Positions 34,165 to 43,310 of a stretch of 64,000 bases of DNA are shown in pieces; positions within the stretch are counted from its first letter, which is position 1, and each line of letters begins with the position of its first letter. Source of the stretch: Arcobacter roscoffensis. Its GTDB lineage: Bacteria > Campylobacterota > Campylobacteria > Campylobacterales > Arcobacteraceae. Below the pieces are notes generated by a model. It searched no databases, was not told where the DNA came from, and saw only the letters and a list, made by a program, of their open reading frames with translations. Made by a program: the position numbers and the translations under genes. The stretch lies in contig NZ_CP100595.1 of the NCBI RefSeq assembly GCF_024267655.1, positions 1,240,001 through 1,304,000 on the forward strand, written 5' to 3'.

Positions 34165-35340
34165 ATGAAAGCTAAAACACTAGAAGATATACTTATATTA
34201 TATGTAGAAGATGATGAATTCATTAGAAATGAACTTATTTATTTCTTAGAAAAGAAGTTTAAAAATATAAAAGTAGCTTCAAATGGTGAAGAGGGATTAG
34301 AACTTTTTGAAAAATATCAACCTGATATTGTTATTACAGATATAAAAATGCCAAAGATGAGTGGTATTGAATTAAGTAAATATATTAGACAAAAAAATAG
34401 TGACACAATTATAATAGTAAGCTCAGCTCACTCTGAAACAAGTCTTTTAGATGAAGCAATAGAGTTTGGAATAGATACGTTTTTGATAAAACCAATTAGT
34501 TTAGCCCAACTTTATTGTACTGTTCAAATAGCAATTGAAAAAATCATATTAAAAAAACAGAATGAAGATACTCAAAATAAATTAGATGAAACAAAAAAGC
34601 TTTTAATAGAAGCAGATAAAATGGCAATGATAGGAAATCTAGTAGCAGGCGCAACTCATGAAATCAGTTCACCTTTAGGTGTTGGGATTACAAGTATTAG
34701 TCATCTTACAGATATAAGTGAAAAATTAAAAGCAGATTATGAAAATGAGATTATGACTCAAGATAATTTTGAGTCATATTTAAATTCTGCGATTGATTTA
34801 TCAAAGATGACATATATTAACTTGCAAAAAGCAAGTGATTTAATAAAAAGTTTTAAAACAATTGCTGTTGATCAAGCTTTAGATGATAAAAAAGAGTTTG
34901 ATTTACAAAGCTATCTAAATGAAGTAATTTTTAGTTTAAACTATGTATTAAAAAAAGTAAAGGTAAGTGTAAATATAAAAGCTAGTGAAAAAATACAACT
35001 AAACTCTTACCCAGGAGTTTTTTCGCAGATTTTTACAAATCTTATAAACAACTCAATAAATCATGGCTTTGAAAATCTAGAAGAAGGTAATATAAATATA
35101 ACTCTAAGTAAAAATGATAATGAAATAAAAATCATTTATCATGATAATGGAAATGGTATTGATAAAGAAAAATTACCAAATATCTTTGATAAGTTCTATA
35201 CTACTAAAAAAGGTAAAGGCGGTACAGGACTTGGACTTAATATAATAAAAGATTTGGTAGAAAATAGATTAAATGGAAGCATTACTTGTGAAAGTTCAAA
35301 GAAAGAAGGAACTTCTTTTGAAATAATTTTAAAAAAATAA
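34165..35340 (+). CDS. Receiver-histidine kinase hybrid (soluble)
   Basis: 391 residues, no membrane segments. The N-terminal receiver has Asp59 in DIVITDIKMP and Lys in LIKPI. The kinase core has phospho-acceptor His165 in AGATHEISSPLG, an N box (NLINNSINHGFE), DNGNGI and TGLGLNI. The kinase core closely resembles that of the giant kinase at 3307-8598, including the long insert between the two dimerisation helices (EIMTQDNFESYLNSAIDLS versus DMMSQEEFEEYLNTSLELS). It stands alone; a partner regulator is not adjacent. Confidence 0.88.
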   Translation: MKAKTLEDILILYVEDDEFIRNELIYFLEKKFKNIKVASNGEEGLELFEKYQPDIVITDIKMPKMSGIELSKYIRQKNSDTIIIVSSAHSETSLLDEAIEFGIDTFLIKPISLAQLYCTVQIAIEKIILKKQNEDTQNKLDETKKLLIEADKMAMIGNLVAGATHEISSPLGVGITSISHLTDISEKLKADYENEIMTQDNFESYLNSAIDLSKMTYINLQKASDLIKSFKTIAVDQALDDKKEFDLQSYLNEVIFSLNYVLKKVKVSVNIKASEKIQLNSYPGVFSQIFTNLINNSINHGFENLEEGNINITLSKNDNEIKIIYHDNGNGIDKEKLPNIFDKFYTTKKGKGGTGLGLNIIKDLVENRLNGSITCESSKKEGTSFEIILKK

Positions 35341-35470
35341 AATTAAGTTTTTTATTTGATGAACCAAAGCAATTAATATAAAAAAGTAAAAAATTTTAAA
35401 TTAGCAATATTTGGATTGTTTGAATTTAAAGTTTTCGTTATACTTTCAAAAAAACAATAAAAGGCAGACT

Positions 35471-36733
35471 ATGAGCTATATATCAAACGCATCGTTAAAA
35501 GAAGCAGATAAAGAGATATTTGATATCGTTGAGCAAGAATTAGATAGACAAACAACACACTTAGAAATGATTGCAAGTGAAAACTTTACTTCACCTGCTG
35601 TTATGGAAACTATGGGTTCAGTATTTACAAACAAATATGCTGAGGGTTACCCTTATAAAAGATATTATGGTGGATGTGAATTTGCTGATGCTGCTGAGCA
35701 ATTAGCAATTGATAGAGCTTGTGAAATCTTTGGATGTTCTTATGCAAATGTTCAACCACATTCAGGTTCTCAAGCAAATGGTGCAGTTTATGCAGCATTA
35801 TTAAAAGCTGGTGATAAAATCTTAGGTATGGACTTATCTCATGGTGGTCACTTAACTCATGGTTCTAAACCATCATTCTCAGGTAAGAACTACCAAGCAT
35901 TCTACTACGGTGTAGAATTAGATGGTAGAATTAACTATGATAAAGTAATGGAAATTGCTAAAATCACTCAACCAAAAATCATTGTTTGTGGAGCTTCTGC
36001 TTACGCAAGAGAAATTGATTTTTCTAAATTTAGAGAAATTGCTGATGCAGTTGGTGCTATTTTATTTGCTGATATTGCACATATTGCTGGATTAGTTGCA
36101 GCAGGTGAGCATATGAGTCCATTCCCTTATGCTGATGTAGTAACTTCAACAACTCATAAGACTTTAAGAGGTCCAAGAGGTGGTATTATTTTATCAAATG
36201 ATGAAGATATTGCTAAGAAAATTAATTCTGCTATTTTCCCAGGATTACAAGGTGGACCATTAGTTCACGTAATGGCAGCAAAAGCAGTAGCATTTAAAGA
36301 GATTTTAGCACCCCAATGGAAAGATTATGCTAAACAAGTAAAAGCAAATGCAGCAAAACTTGGTGAAGTACTAGTTTCAAGAGGATACGACATTGTATCA
36401 GGTGGAACAGATAATCACTTAGTATTAGTATCTTTCTTAAACAAAGAATTTTCAGGAAAAGATGCAGATGCAGCATTACAAAACGCTGGTATTACTGTAA
36501 ATAAAAACACAGTACCAGGTGAAACAAGATCTCCATTTGTAACATCAGGGGTTAGAATTGGATCACCTGCTTTAACAGCAAGAGGAATGAAAGAGCAAGA
36601 GTTTGAATTAATTGCAAACAAAATTGCTGATATTTTAGACGATATTGAGAACACTGAATTACAAGCAAGTATTAAGGCTGAACTTAAAGATTTAGCTAAT
36701 AACTTTGTTATTTACACTCAGTCTACTTACTAA
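35471..36733 (+). CDS. glyA: Serine hydroxymethyltransferase
   Basis: 420 residues from the ATG at 35471 (AAGGCAG upstream); a more upstream in-frame start adds an unrelated tail. It interconverts serine and glycine with tetrahydrofolate. Conserved parts include [17 protein letters not shown], '[14 protein letters not shown]', '[13 protein letters not shown]' and the PLP-lysine Lys230 in [12 protein letters not shown]. Length and motifs are standard. A palindrome and a strong terminator follow. Confidence 0.97.
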   Translation: MSYISNASLKEADKEIFDIVEQELDRQTTHLEMIASENFTSPAVMETMGSVFTNKYAEGYPYKRYYGGCEFADAAEQLAIDRACEIFGCSYANVQPHSGSQANGAVYAALLKAGDKILGMDLSHGGHLTHGSKPSFSGKNYQAFYYGVELDGRINYDKVMEIAKITQPKIIVCGASAYAREIDFSKFREIADAVGAILFADIAHIAGLVAAGEHMSPFPYADVVTSTTHKTLRGPRGGIILSNDEDIAKKINSAIFPGLQGGPLVHVMAAKAVAFKEILAPQWKDYAKQVKANAAKLGEVLVSRGYDIVSGGTDNHLVLVSFLNKEFSGKDADAALQNAGITVNKNTVPGETRSPFVTSGVRIGSPALTARGMKEQEFELIANKIADILDDIENTELQASIKAELKDLANNFVIYTQSTY

Positions 36734-36771
36734 GATTTAATCTTAGTCCCATTTATTTAAATCAAAACATT

Positions 36772-36801
36772 GCAAAAGTGGTCTTCCCAAACCACTTTTG
36801 C
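36772..36801 (+). terminator. Terminator after glyA
   Basis: An 11-bp perfect stem GCAAAAGTGGT / ACCACTTTTGC with an 8-base loop, 39 bp after the glyA stop. A smaller palindrome CTAAGAT-TTA-ATCTTAG (36730-36746) overlaps the stop itself. Confidence 0.7.
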
Positions 36802-36883
36802 TTCCCAATTAACTCATAATTTGCTTTTACTAATAAACTTTTCTATATAATACAAAATATAAAAAGAAACATCAGGATATTTT

Positions 36884-37723
36884 ATGCAAGACAAACTTTT
36901 AGAAGAGAATGAAAACTATAAAAAAATTGAAAAAGTTATAAAATATATTGATGAAAACTTCAAAGAACAACCTTCAATTGATACTATTGCTTCATATATT
37001 GGTATGAGTAAATATCATCTGATTCGTGTATTTAAAGAGTATGTGGGAGTAACTCCCATACAGTTTTTACAATCTGTTACTTTGAACTATGCAAAAGAGC
37101 ATTTAAAAGAATCAAAATCTATTTTAGATAGTGCACTTGATATGGGACTTTCAAGCCCAAGTAGACTTCACGATTTATTTGTAAATATTATTGGTGTTAC
37201 ACCAAAAGAGTATAAAGAATCAGGGAAAAATGTAAAAATCACTTATGGTTATGGTTCTACTCCTTTTGGAGAAGCTTTAATTGCTTTTACAAAAAGAGGG
37301 GTTTCCTATCTTGGTTTTGTAGATAATGACAAAGAAGGAATTTTTAATAGGTTCAAGGAAATTTGGGAGAAAGCTGAACTTATAAAAGATGATGAAAAAG
37401 CTCAAGAGTTTTTGAATAATATCTTTGTAGAAAAGAAAAAGTTTGATTTATATGTAAAAGGAACAAATTTTCAAATAAATATTTGGAAAGCCTTACTTAA
37501 TATTCCAAATGGAACAATTGCAACTTATCAAGATATAGCAAATAGTATAAATAAACCAAAAGCAGTAAGAGCAGTTGCTAGTGCAATTGGTTCAAATCAT
37601 ATAGGATATTTAATTCCTTGTCATAGGGTTTTAGCAAAAAGTGGTGCTATGAGTGGTTATAGATGGGGAATTGAAAGAAAGAAAATTTTAGTTGCTTATG
37701 AGGCTTTAAAAAAAGAAAATTAA
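36884..37723 (+). CDS. Ada-type fusion: AraC regulator plus O6-methylguanine-DNA methyltransferase
   Basis: 279 residues. The N-terminal part (about 15-112) is an AraC-type DNA-binding domain (DTIASYIGMSKYHLIRVFKEYVG, 'GVTPKEYKE'). The C-terminal part has the methyltransferase active site IPCHRVLAKSGAMSGYRWG with acceptor Cys246. E. coli Ada has an additional N-terminal zinc domain with Cys38 that repairs phosphotriesters; it is absent here, so the usual methylation switch is missing. The protein probably repairs alkylated guanine and may bind DNA. Its end overlaps the converging methyltransferase gene by 4 bp. Confidence 0.88.
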   Translation: MQDKLLEENENYKKIEKVIKYIDENFKEQPSIDTIASYIGMSKYHLIRVFKEYVGVTPIQFLQSVTLNYAKEHLKESKSILDSALDMGLSSPSRLHDLFVNIIGVTPKEYKESGKNVKITYGYGSTPFGEALIAFTKRGVSYLGFVDNDKEGIFNRFKEIWEKAELIKDDEKAQEFLNNIFVEKKKFDLYVKGTNFQINIWKALLNIPNGTIATYQDIANSINKPKAVRAVASAIGSNHIGYLIPCHRVLAKSGAMSGYRWGIERKKILVAYEALKKEN

Positions 37724-38238
37724 GTTTTATAAAAATAAATAGGGGTTCTGTAAATATCTTTTACTTCTATTTTTTTTCTAAATTTTATATGTCTAAAGGC
37801 AAAGGTACTGCTTATTATTTCTGTATTTATAGTCTCATCAAAAAGTTTATCTTCAAGATTTTGCATTCCTTTTGGAAATAAATAACAAACTAAAAGAGAA
37901 TTTTTTAAATCTTCTTTTAGAAAATCTTTTTTATAAATTTCAAGATTTTTTACTCTTAAAATAGTTTTTAATACTTTTGAAATTATATATGGAAAAAAAG
38001 ATACTTCATAAGCTAGAACTTTTTTATGTGGTATATTTATTGCTAGAAAAATAGCTAAACTTCCAAAACCTGAACCCAAATCTATAATTTCATTTTTAGT
38101 AGAATTTTTAGCTAGTGCTAAAATTTCCATAGCAACTTTTTTAGAAGAGGGCATTGGTGAAATACCAATTTTTAAAGAGCTAATTGCAATTGTAATTGTA
38201 ATAAAAAGTAAAATTATTAGTAAATATAGTTCAAACAT
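37720..38238 (-). CDS. Membrane-anchored small class I methyltransferase-like protein
   Basis: 172 residues. A single N-terminal membrane helix (about 3-22) is followed by a compact SAM-binding core: EIIDLGSGFGSLAIFLA (about 50-66) and YEVSFFPY as the strand-2 end. The rest of the fold is short. Similar proteins occur in Bacteria and Archaea as uncharacterised methyltransferases of the RNA methyltransferase or protein-lysine (FAM173-like) type. Substrate unknown. Confidence 0.65.
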   Translation of the reverse strand: MFELYLLIILLFITITIAISSLKIGISPMPSSKKVAMEILALAKNSTKNEIIDLGSGFGSLAIFLAINIPHKKVLAYEVSFFPYIISKVLKTILRVKNLEIYKKDFLKEDLKNSLLVCYLFPKGMQNLEDKLFDETINTEIISSTFAFRHIKFRKKIEVKDIYRTPIYFYKT

Positions 38239-38258
38239 GAACTATATTATATACAAAT

Positions 38259-38567
38259 TTAGCCACAAAATCCACAGGCTGTTTTATATTGAGCTTCATT
38301 TTTAGGACAAATTACACATCTATCTTGAAATCGTGATAAATCTCTTTTTTCTGAACAAATAGGATTTTTTAAAGCAGCATAAGAAACATTTGCTACAGGG
38401 TCATATGCAAGACTATTAACTATATATGAAGGAGTGTGTCTATTTTTAGCAATACATCTTCTCACATTTGAGAAAGGAGATTTACTTAAAGTAATTATAT
38501 CATTTAACTCTCTTGTATTTTGTGCTTTCAATATCAATATATGTTCTTCTTGTGCAACTTTTATCAT
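38259..38567 (-). CDS. Small LRV-repeat protein with C-terminal cysteine cluster
   Basis: 102 residues. The middle (about 30-70) reads as leucine-rich-variant helical repeats: NVRRCIAKNRHTPSYIVNSLAYDP and NVSYAALKNP. The C-terminus has CVICPKNEAQYKTACGFCG, two CxxC pairs able to bind a [4Fe-4S] cluster or zinc, with an upstream Cys in NPICSEKR. The Azotobacter LRV protein also joins LRV repeats to an iron-sulfur cluster, but there the cluster is N-terminal. Function unknown. Confidence 0.6.
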   Translation of the reverse strand: MIKVAQEEHILILKAQNTRELNDIITLSKSPFSNVRRCIAKNRHTPSYIVNSLAYDPVANVSYAALKNPICSEKRDLSRFQDRCVICPKNEAQYKTACGFCG

Positions 38568-38638
38568 ACTCTTAATCCTTTTTATATTTTAAGAAATTGT
38601 ATTTAAAAAGAGTATGAAAAAAGTATCATTATTTAAAT

Positions 38639-39016
38639 TTATTTAACATTTTCAATTAATTCTAAAACAATACTTTGTACTTCTTGAGCCTCATCTACTA
38701 AGTCAGGATTAATATCATCTATTAATTGAACTATTGAGTTCATTGAAATGTATGTTTGTTTATCTTTTGAATATACTGATATTTTACAAGGCATAATTGT
38801 TGATAAAGTCATATCACTTTCTAAAAAAAGCTTTGCAAAGTTTGGATTACAAATATCTAAGATTTGACACTCTTCATTAAACTCTACACCTTTTGATTCT
38901 AATGTTTGGGCAACATTATGAATATGTAAAACTCCAAATTTATAATCTGATATTTTTTCTTGAATCTCATTTACAAGTTCTTGAACACTTTTATTTGATG
39001 TTTCTGTATAAACCAT
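38639..39016 (-). CDS. DUF302 family protein
   Basis: 125 residues matching the DUF302 pattern: an N-terminal helix, KFGVLHIHNVAQTLESKGV, a cysteine-containing ECQILDICNPNFAKLFL and TLSTIMPCKISVY. DUF302 proteins are small, widespread and uncharacterised; some are linked to redox or metal handling. It lies two bases before the DUF2721 gene end and is likely co-transcribed with it. Confidence 0.78.
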   Translation of the reverse strand: MVYTETSNKSVQELVNEIQEKISDYKFGVLHIHNVAQTLESKGVEFNEECQILDICNPNFAKLFLESDMTLSTIMPCKISVYSKDKQTYISMNSIVQLIDDINPDLVDEAQEVQSIVLELIENVK

Positions 39017-39018
39017 TA

Positions 39019-39498
39019 TTAACCTTTATTTTTTAATGTAGTTTTCTTTTTATTTATAAATGACGTAGTATAGTATATCTCTCTTAGAAATAAAATTAAA
39101 GATAAAATAAAAGACAACATTGCCACTATAAATAAACTTGCAATAAATAAAGAGTCTTCAAACTTAAACATTGCACTTAAAAACATTGTTACAATAACCA
39201 TTGCGATTAAAAGCCCTGTACTTGTACAAAAGAAAATAGAGTAGTTTATATTTCTCATTCTATTAATCAAAAATCTTCTTCTATCTTTAAATTTTTCTTT
39301 TGCTTTTTGTTCATCTTCATTTGTTTTTTGATTACCAATAAAATTATCAATTTTTTCTAATTTATCAATAATTCTAGATAATCTTCCTGTAAAAACATTT
39401 AAAAGACCTGCAACTCCTGCTAATAAAAAAACAGGGGCAACAGCTAACTGTATTAGCTGAGCCACTGTATTTACTGTATTTACACTATCAACTGACAT
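39019..39498 (-). CDS. DUF2721 membrane protein
   Basis: 159 residues with a hydrophobic start (AVAPVFLLAGVAGLLNVFTGRLSRI), a charged middle and two more membrane helices (about 85-135). The order of helix, LxRI-type motif and basic loop fits DUF2721, an uncharacterised family. A second member is encoded at 47727-48209. It is co-directional with DUF302. Confidence 0.75.
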   Translation of the reverse strand: MSVDSVNTVNTVAQLIQLAVAPVFLLAGVAGLLNVFTGRLSRIIDKLEKIDNFIGNQKTNEDEQKAKEKFKDRRRFLINRMRNINYSIFFCTSTGLLIAMVIVTMFLSAMFKFEDSLFIASLFIVAMLSFILSLILFLREIYYTTSFINKKKTTLKNKG

Positions 39499-39590
39499 TT
39501 TTTCACTTTATATTTTATTTACTATTTAAAAATTAATTAGTATTTAATCAAATAATATATATAAATAAAGCTTAAAAATAAGGTACAATT

Positions 39591-39953
39591 ATGAAAAGAA
39601 TAACTTTAGAATATACAGATGTCTTTGATAATAATAAAATAAAAACAATAAGTTTTGAAGAAACAGCGATAAAAGAAAGTTTTAATAAAACATCACTATT
39701 TGCTACATTAGTTGATGGGGAATCAATGCAACCTTTGATTACTCACAAAGCAATTTTAGTTGTTGATATTTCAAAAAAAGATTTATTTCATGAAGAAAAT
39801 TATTTAATATATTATAAAAATAGAATGTGGATAAAAAAGTATGATAATAATATAAAATCATTTGTATCTATAAATCCAAAATATCAGCATTTAATTTATA
39901 GCTTAAATGAGGTTCATACCGTAGGAAAAGTACTTTTGTATAAGAATTGCTAG
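39591..39953 (+). CDS. Stand-alone S24/LexA-like peptidase domain protein
   Basis: 120 residues. The S24 catalytic pattern is visible: VDGESMQPLI contains the nucleophilic Ser, and RMWIKKYD contains the Lys at the expected distance, followed by NPKYQHLIY. There is no N-terminal DNA-binding domain as in LexA or phage repressors. It may be a small processing protease or a repressor relic; there are no phage genes around it. Confidence 0.7.
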   Translation: MKRITLEYTDVFDNNKIKTISFEETAIKESFNKTSLFATLVDGESMQPLITHKAILVVDISKKDLFHEENYLIYYKNRMWIKKYDNNIKSFVSINPKYQHLIYSLNEVHTVGKVLLYKNC

Positions 39954-40047
39954 AAAAAAGTTTATTTTTCTTAATAAAAGGTTATTTCTTAAAAACTAAC
40001 TTAGAGAGTTTATAGTAAGATATTATAATATAAGGGAAAATAAATAT

Positions 40048-41310
40048 ATGCTAGATGAAAATTTTTTAGGTACATTAACTATATTATATGTTGAAAATGA
40101 CAGTGAACTGAAGAAGGAGTTTCTTCAAAAGTTTGAACCACTTTTTAAAACAGTTATTACTTCAAGTAGTGTTAATGAAGCAATAAGTAGTTTTGATAGT
40201 GCAATAAAAAACAATAATGATGTAGATATTATAGTTAGTGAAGCAAATATTTCTGAATGCTCTGGTTTAAGCTTACTTTCTCATGTAAGAAAAGAACATA
40301 AAAATCTTCCTTTTATCTTTTTTACTGATATGCAAAATGCAGATATAGATGTACTTTTAACTTCTTTAAGACAAGATGTAACAGCTTATTTTATGAAACC
40401 TCTAAAAATAGATGATATTTTAATGAAAATAGAGGATGTATGTAAGGTAAAAAAAAGAGAAGATGAAATTGAATCTGAAAGAAATGAAGTAGAAGAATAC
40501 TTAAGAATAATCAATAAAGTTGCTTTAGTATTTATTTTTGATGTAAATGGAACAATAGTTTATGTAAATGACTTTTTGAAAGAAGTAGTTAAATGTAGAG
40601 ATGAAGAAATTTTAGGTCATGATTTCAAAGCGATATATCATCATGAAATGCCTAAAAAAGTTCTACAAGAGCAGTGGGAACTAATAAATGAGGGTGAAAA
40701 ATGGGATGGTAAGATGAAGTATCTTACAAAAGACAGTTCAATTTTTTATACAAATGCTTCAATCATTCCTGTTTTTAGTAAAGATGAAAATGAAAATATA
40801 AGAAAGTTTATAAGTGTTAACTTTCTTACAACAAAAGAAGAAAATGAAAAAAGAGAATATCGAAAAAAAGTTTTATATAATCTTCAAGAAACAAAAAGAG
40901 TTTATCAAGTAGCCCAACAAAAAATAGATGAACTAAATCAATACTTAAAAAGATACGATGGTTATGATAAGGTAGAAGAGTATCTTAATAAGCAAGTAAA
41001 AGAAAATAAAGAAAAATATGATGAGTTACAAGGTTTAGAGAATAGACTAAAGGCTAGTAAACGAAGATTTGAACAATTAACATTTGGTGTGAATGATAAA
41101 ATAAACAAAATTTCAATAATGACTAGTGATATGAAAGATATAGAATTTAAAGCTACAAAAAAGATTGATAAAGTAATAGAAGAAATAAAAGTAAGAGAAG
41201 CTTATATTCATAGAATTAAAGAAGAGATAGAAGAAAAAGCTTCAAAGATTAAAGATTTAGAAGATGTAGTAAAACATAGAACAGAGCAATTAGTAGAAAA
41301 GAAAGGTTAA
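40048..41310 (+). CDS. Pseudo-receiver, PAS and coiled-coil protein (first of tandem pair)
   Basis: 420 residues. The receiver-like domain (about 8-130) has Glu65 (VSEANIS) where the phospho-Asp should be, and the acidic pocket reads VEND instead of EDD; the Thr and Lys (FFTD, MKPL) remain. A PAS domain follows (about 145-260; NKVALVFIFDVNGTIVYVND, WDGKMKYL), then about 150 residues of coiled coil. No output domain is present. It is likely a constitutive or phosphorylation-independent scaffold or sensor. The next gene is its paralogue, 4 bp downstream. Confidence 0.82.
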   Translation: MLDENFLGTLTILYVENDSELKKEFLQKFEPLFKTVITSSSVNEAISSFDSAIKNNNDVDIIVSEANISECSGLSLLSHVRKEHKNLPFIFFTDMQNADIDVLLTSLRQDVTAYFMKPLKIDDILMKIEDVCKVKKREDEIESERNEVEEYLRIINKVALVFIFDVNGTIVYVNDFLKEVVKCRDEEILGHDFKAIYHHEMPKKVLQEQWELINEGEKWDGKMKYLTKDSSIFYTNASIIPVFSKDENENIRKFISVNFLTTKEENEKREYRKKVLYNLQETKRVYQVAQQKIDELNQYLKRYDGYDKVEEYLNKQVKENKEKYDELQGLENRLKASKRRFEQLTFGVNDKINKISIMTSDMKDIEFKATKKIDKVIEEIKVREAYIHRIKEEIEEKASKIKDLEDVVKHRTEQLVEKKG

Positions 41311-41314
41311 GTAA

Positions 41315-42550
41315 GTGTTTAATTATGCATTTTTAAAAAAGCTTGATATTTTATATATTGAAAGTAATGAAAAGGACAATAGTTATTTAACTGAAATGCT
41401 TTGTAAGCAGTTTAGAAATGTAATCTCTGAAAAAAATGGTAAAGATGGATTAGATAAGTTTAAAAAAAACAAAGATGAAGAGTTTGAACTTGACATTGTA
41501 ATTGTTTCTGAAAAACTTGATGACATGTCAGGGCTAGATGTTTTAAAAGGAATAAGAGAACTAAACTCAAATATTCCTGTAATCATTACAACTAATAAAA
41601 TAGAAATTGAACCTCTTTTAGAGGCTATTGATTATCAAGCAACTGACTATTTACAAAAGCCAATAAATGCAAAAGATTTAGTTTTTAGTGTTGAAAATAT
41701 ATGTCAGAATAAATACCATGCGAAACTTAGAATTCAAGCTCAAAAAGATTTAGAAGATATAATTGAAGTTATTAACGAAGTTGCTTTAGTTATCAAAACA
41801 AATGAGCATGGAGAGATTACTTTTGTAAATAGTTTCTTTAGTGAAACTTCAAATTATAGTTTAGATGAATTAGTTGGTAGTAATTATGAAATTCTAAAAG
41901 ATGAAGGTACTAACAAACTTATTTTTGAAGATTTATGGCATAAAGTAAAACAAGGTGAAATATGGGAAGGAAAGCTTAGATTTATTACAAAAAATAAAGA
42001 TTTTTTCTATGTATATTTAACTGTTGTACCTGTTATGGATAAAAAAAATTCAAATATAAAAGAGTATATGTGGGTAAGTTTTCTTGCAACTCAAGATGAG
42101 TTGGAACAAAAAGAGTTTAAGAAAAAAGCTGCACAAAATATCCAAGCAAATAGACGCATAAATACACAAGCTAGAGAAAAAATCGATGAGCTTATAAATA
42201 AGCTTTCATTTTATAGAAATATTGAAACTCAAATAAGAAGTGAAAAAGAAAGAAATGCAAAGTTTTCTAATCAAATAATATTTTATAAAAAAGAGCTAGA
42301 GCAACTTGAAAAGAAGTTAAAAGAAACAAGTGAAAAAGCTAGTGTAAAGATTAAAAAAGTAGTTGCTGATGAAAAGGTAACTAGAGAGAAAAAAGATAAA
42401 GTTGTAAATGAACTAAGAGGACTAACAAAAGAGTTAGATATAAAAAATAAAACCATAAAAGAACTAACAAGTGAACTTGATTTACAAGTAAAAACAATCG
42501 AAAAACTAATGGCATCTATTGAAAGAAAAGAAAATCAAATAGGGATTTAA
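41315..42550 (+). CDS. Pseudo-receiver, PAS and coiled-coil protein (second of tandem pair)
   Basis: 411 residues from a GTG start four bases after the previous stop. It has the same layout as its neighbour: a receiver-like domain with Glu66 (VSEKLDD) in place of Asp and IESN in place of the acidic pocket, a PAS domain (NEVALVIKTNEHGEITFVNSFF, WEGKLRF) and a long C-terminal coiled coil. The pair arose by tandem duplication and may form a hetero-dimer. No catalytic output is seen. Confidence 0.82.
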   Translation: MFNYAFLKKLDILYIESNEKDNSYLTEMLCKQFRNVISEKNGKDGLDKFKKNKDEEFELDIVIVSEKLDDMSGLDVLKGIRELNSNIPVIITTNKIEIEPLLEAIDYQATDYLQKPINAKDLVFSVENICQNKYHAKLRIQAQKDLEDIIEVINEVALVIKTNEHGEITFVNSFFSETSNYSLDELVGSNYEILKDEGTNKLIFEDLWHKVKQGEIWEGKLRFITKNKDFFYVYLTVVPVMDKKNSNIKEYMWVSFLATQDELEQKEFKKKAAQNIQANRRINTQAREKIDELINKLSFYRNIETQIRSEKERNAKFSNQIIFYKKELEQLEKKLKETSEKASVKIKKVVADEKVTREKKDKVVNELRGLTKELDIKNKTIKELTSELDLQVKTIEKLMASIERKENQIGI

Positions 42551-42561
42551 AGTATTGAAAG

Positions 42562-42650
42562 TGGCAGAGAGTGGGGGATTCGAACCCCCGGAGGCGTGAA
42601 CCTCGCCGGTTTTCAAAACCGGTACTTTCGACCAACTCAGTCAACTCTCT
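42562..42650 (-). tRNA. tRNA-Ser (TGA anticodon)
   Basis: Acceptor arms AGAGAGT / ACTCTCT, a TTGAA-type anticodon loop TTTTGAAAA giving UGA, a long variable arm and a T arm GGTTCGAATCC. The 3' CCA is encoded. 89 nt including CCA. Confidence 0.95.
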
Positions 42651-42665
42651 ACTGTTTTTAAAAGA

Positions 42666-42752
42666 TGGTGCGAATGGTGAGAATCGAACTCACACTCCGA
42701 AACCGGAATGGGATTTTAAGTCCCACGCGTCTACCTATTCCGCCACACTCGC
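42666..42752 (-). tRNA. tRNA-Leu (TAA anticodon)
   Basis: Acceptor arms GCGAGTG / CATTCGC, anticodon loop ACTTAAAAT giving UAA, long variable arm and GTTCGATTC T loop. CCA is encoded. It is 15 bp from the tRNA-Ser and 19 bp from the tRNA-Tyr in the same orientation. Confidence 0.95.
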
Positions 42753-42771
42753 ACACAGTATATCTCTAAAG

Positions 42772-42856
42772 TGGTGGTGAGGGAAGGATTCGAACCTTCG
42801 AAGCCGTAGGCGGCGGATTTACAATCCGCAGGATTTGACCACTCTCCAACCTCACC
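42772..42856 (-). tRNA. tRNA-Tyr (GTA anticodon)
   Basis: Acceptor arms GGTGAGG / CCTCACC, anticodon stem-loop CGGATTGTAAATCCG giving GUA, a long variable arm as in bacterial tRNA-Tyr, and encoded CCA. It is the first gene of the three-tRNA unit. Confidence 0.95.
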
Positions 42857-42873
42857 GTTTTAAAGAGGTCGAA

Positions 42874-42879
42874 ATTATA
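42874..42879 (-). promoter_or_regulatory. -10 box of the tRNA cluster
   Basis: Consensus TATAAT on the minus strand, 18 bp upstream of tRNA-Tyr, suitably placed to start a transcript covering all three tRNAs. A divergent TATAAT on the plus strand (42923-42928) would serve the ridA-like gene. Confidence 0.6.
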
Positions 42880-42959
42880 GTTACTTTTTTATTAATTTAA
42901 AATTAAATTTTGTTAACTTTGCTATAATTTTTCAAATTTTATATAAATTAGGAGTTATT

Positions 42960-43310
42960 TTGATTAATAGAGAAGAAGTTAGTGAAAGAATGAGTAGAAT
43001 TGTAGAGCATAATGGTGTAGTGTATCTTGCAGGAATTGTATCAGATGATAAAACTTTAGATATCAAAGGTCAAGCTGCAAGAGCTTTAGAAATAGCTGAG
43101 CAAAGATTAAATCAAATTGGTTCAAATAAAGATAGTGTTTTAAGAGTAGAAATCTTCTTAAAAGATATTTACAGAGATTTTCAAGATTTTAATAGTGTAT
43201 GGGATGAGTGGGTTTCAAAAGAAAATCCTCCAGCTAGAGCTTGTGTTGAAGCAAATATGGCAAGTACTACAACATTAGTTGAGTTAGTAGTAACAGCAGT
43301 TAAAAGTTAA
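42960..43310 (+). CDS. RidA family protein (YjgF/YER057c)
   Basis: 116 residues from a TTG start with AGGAG seven bases upstream. It follows the RidA pattern of the longer 'Rid4-7' kind: VEHNGVVYLAGIVSDD, 'GQAARALEIAEQRL' and 'NPPARACVEANMAS', with the Arg/Glu pair that binds the imine carboxylate (ARACVE). RidA deaminates reactive enamines and imines from PLP enzymes. It ends in a strong hairpin. Confidence 0.88.
   Translation: MINREEVSERMSRIVEHNGVVYLAGIVSDDKTLDIKGQAARALEIAEQRLNQIGSNKDSVLRVEIFLKDIYRDFQDFNSVWDEWVSKENPPARACVEANMASTTTLVELVVTAVKS

Noticed and set aside
36415-36654. Minus-strand reading frame inside glyA
   Set aside because: Antisense to a conserved part of glyA, with no start signals; a shadow frame.
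39591-39953. Prophage repressor remnant
   Set aside because: The S24-like protein has no DNA-binding domain and no phage genes, integrase or attachment repeats are nearby.
42571-42780. Small plus-strand reading frame of 69 codons
   Set aside because: It runs antisense across two clear tRNA genes and is a by-product of their sequence.
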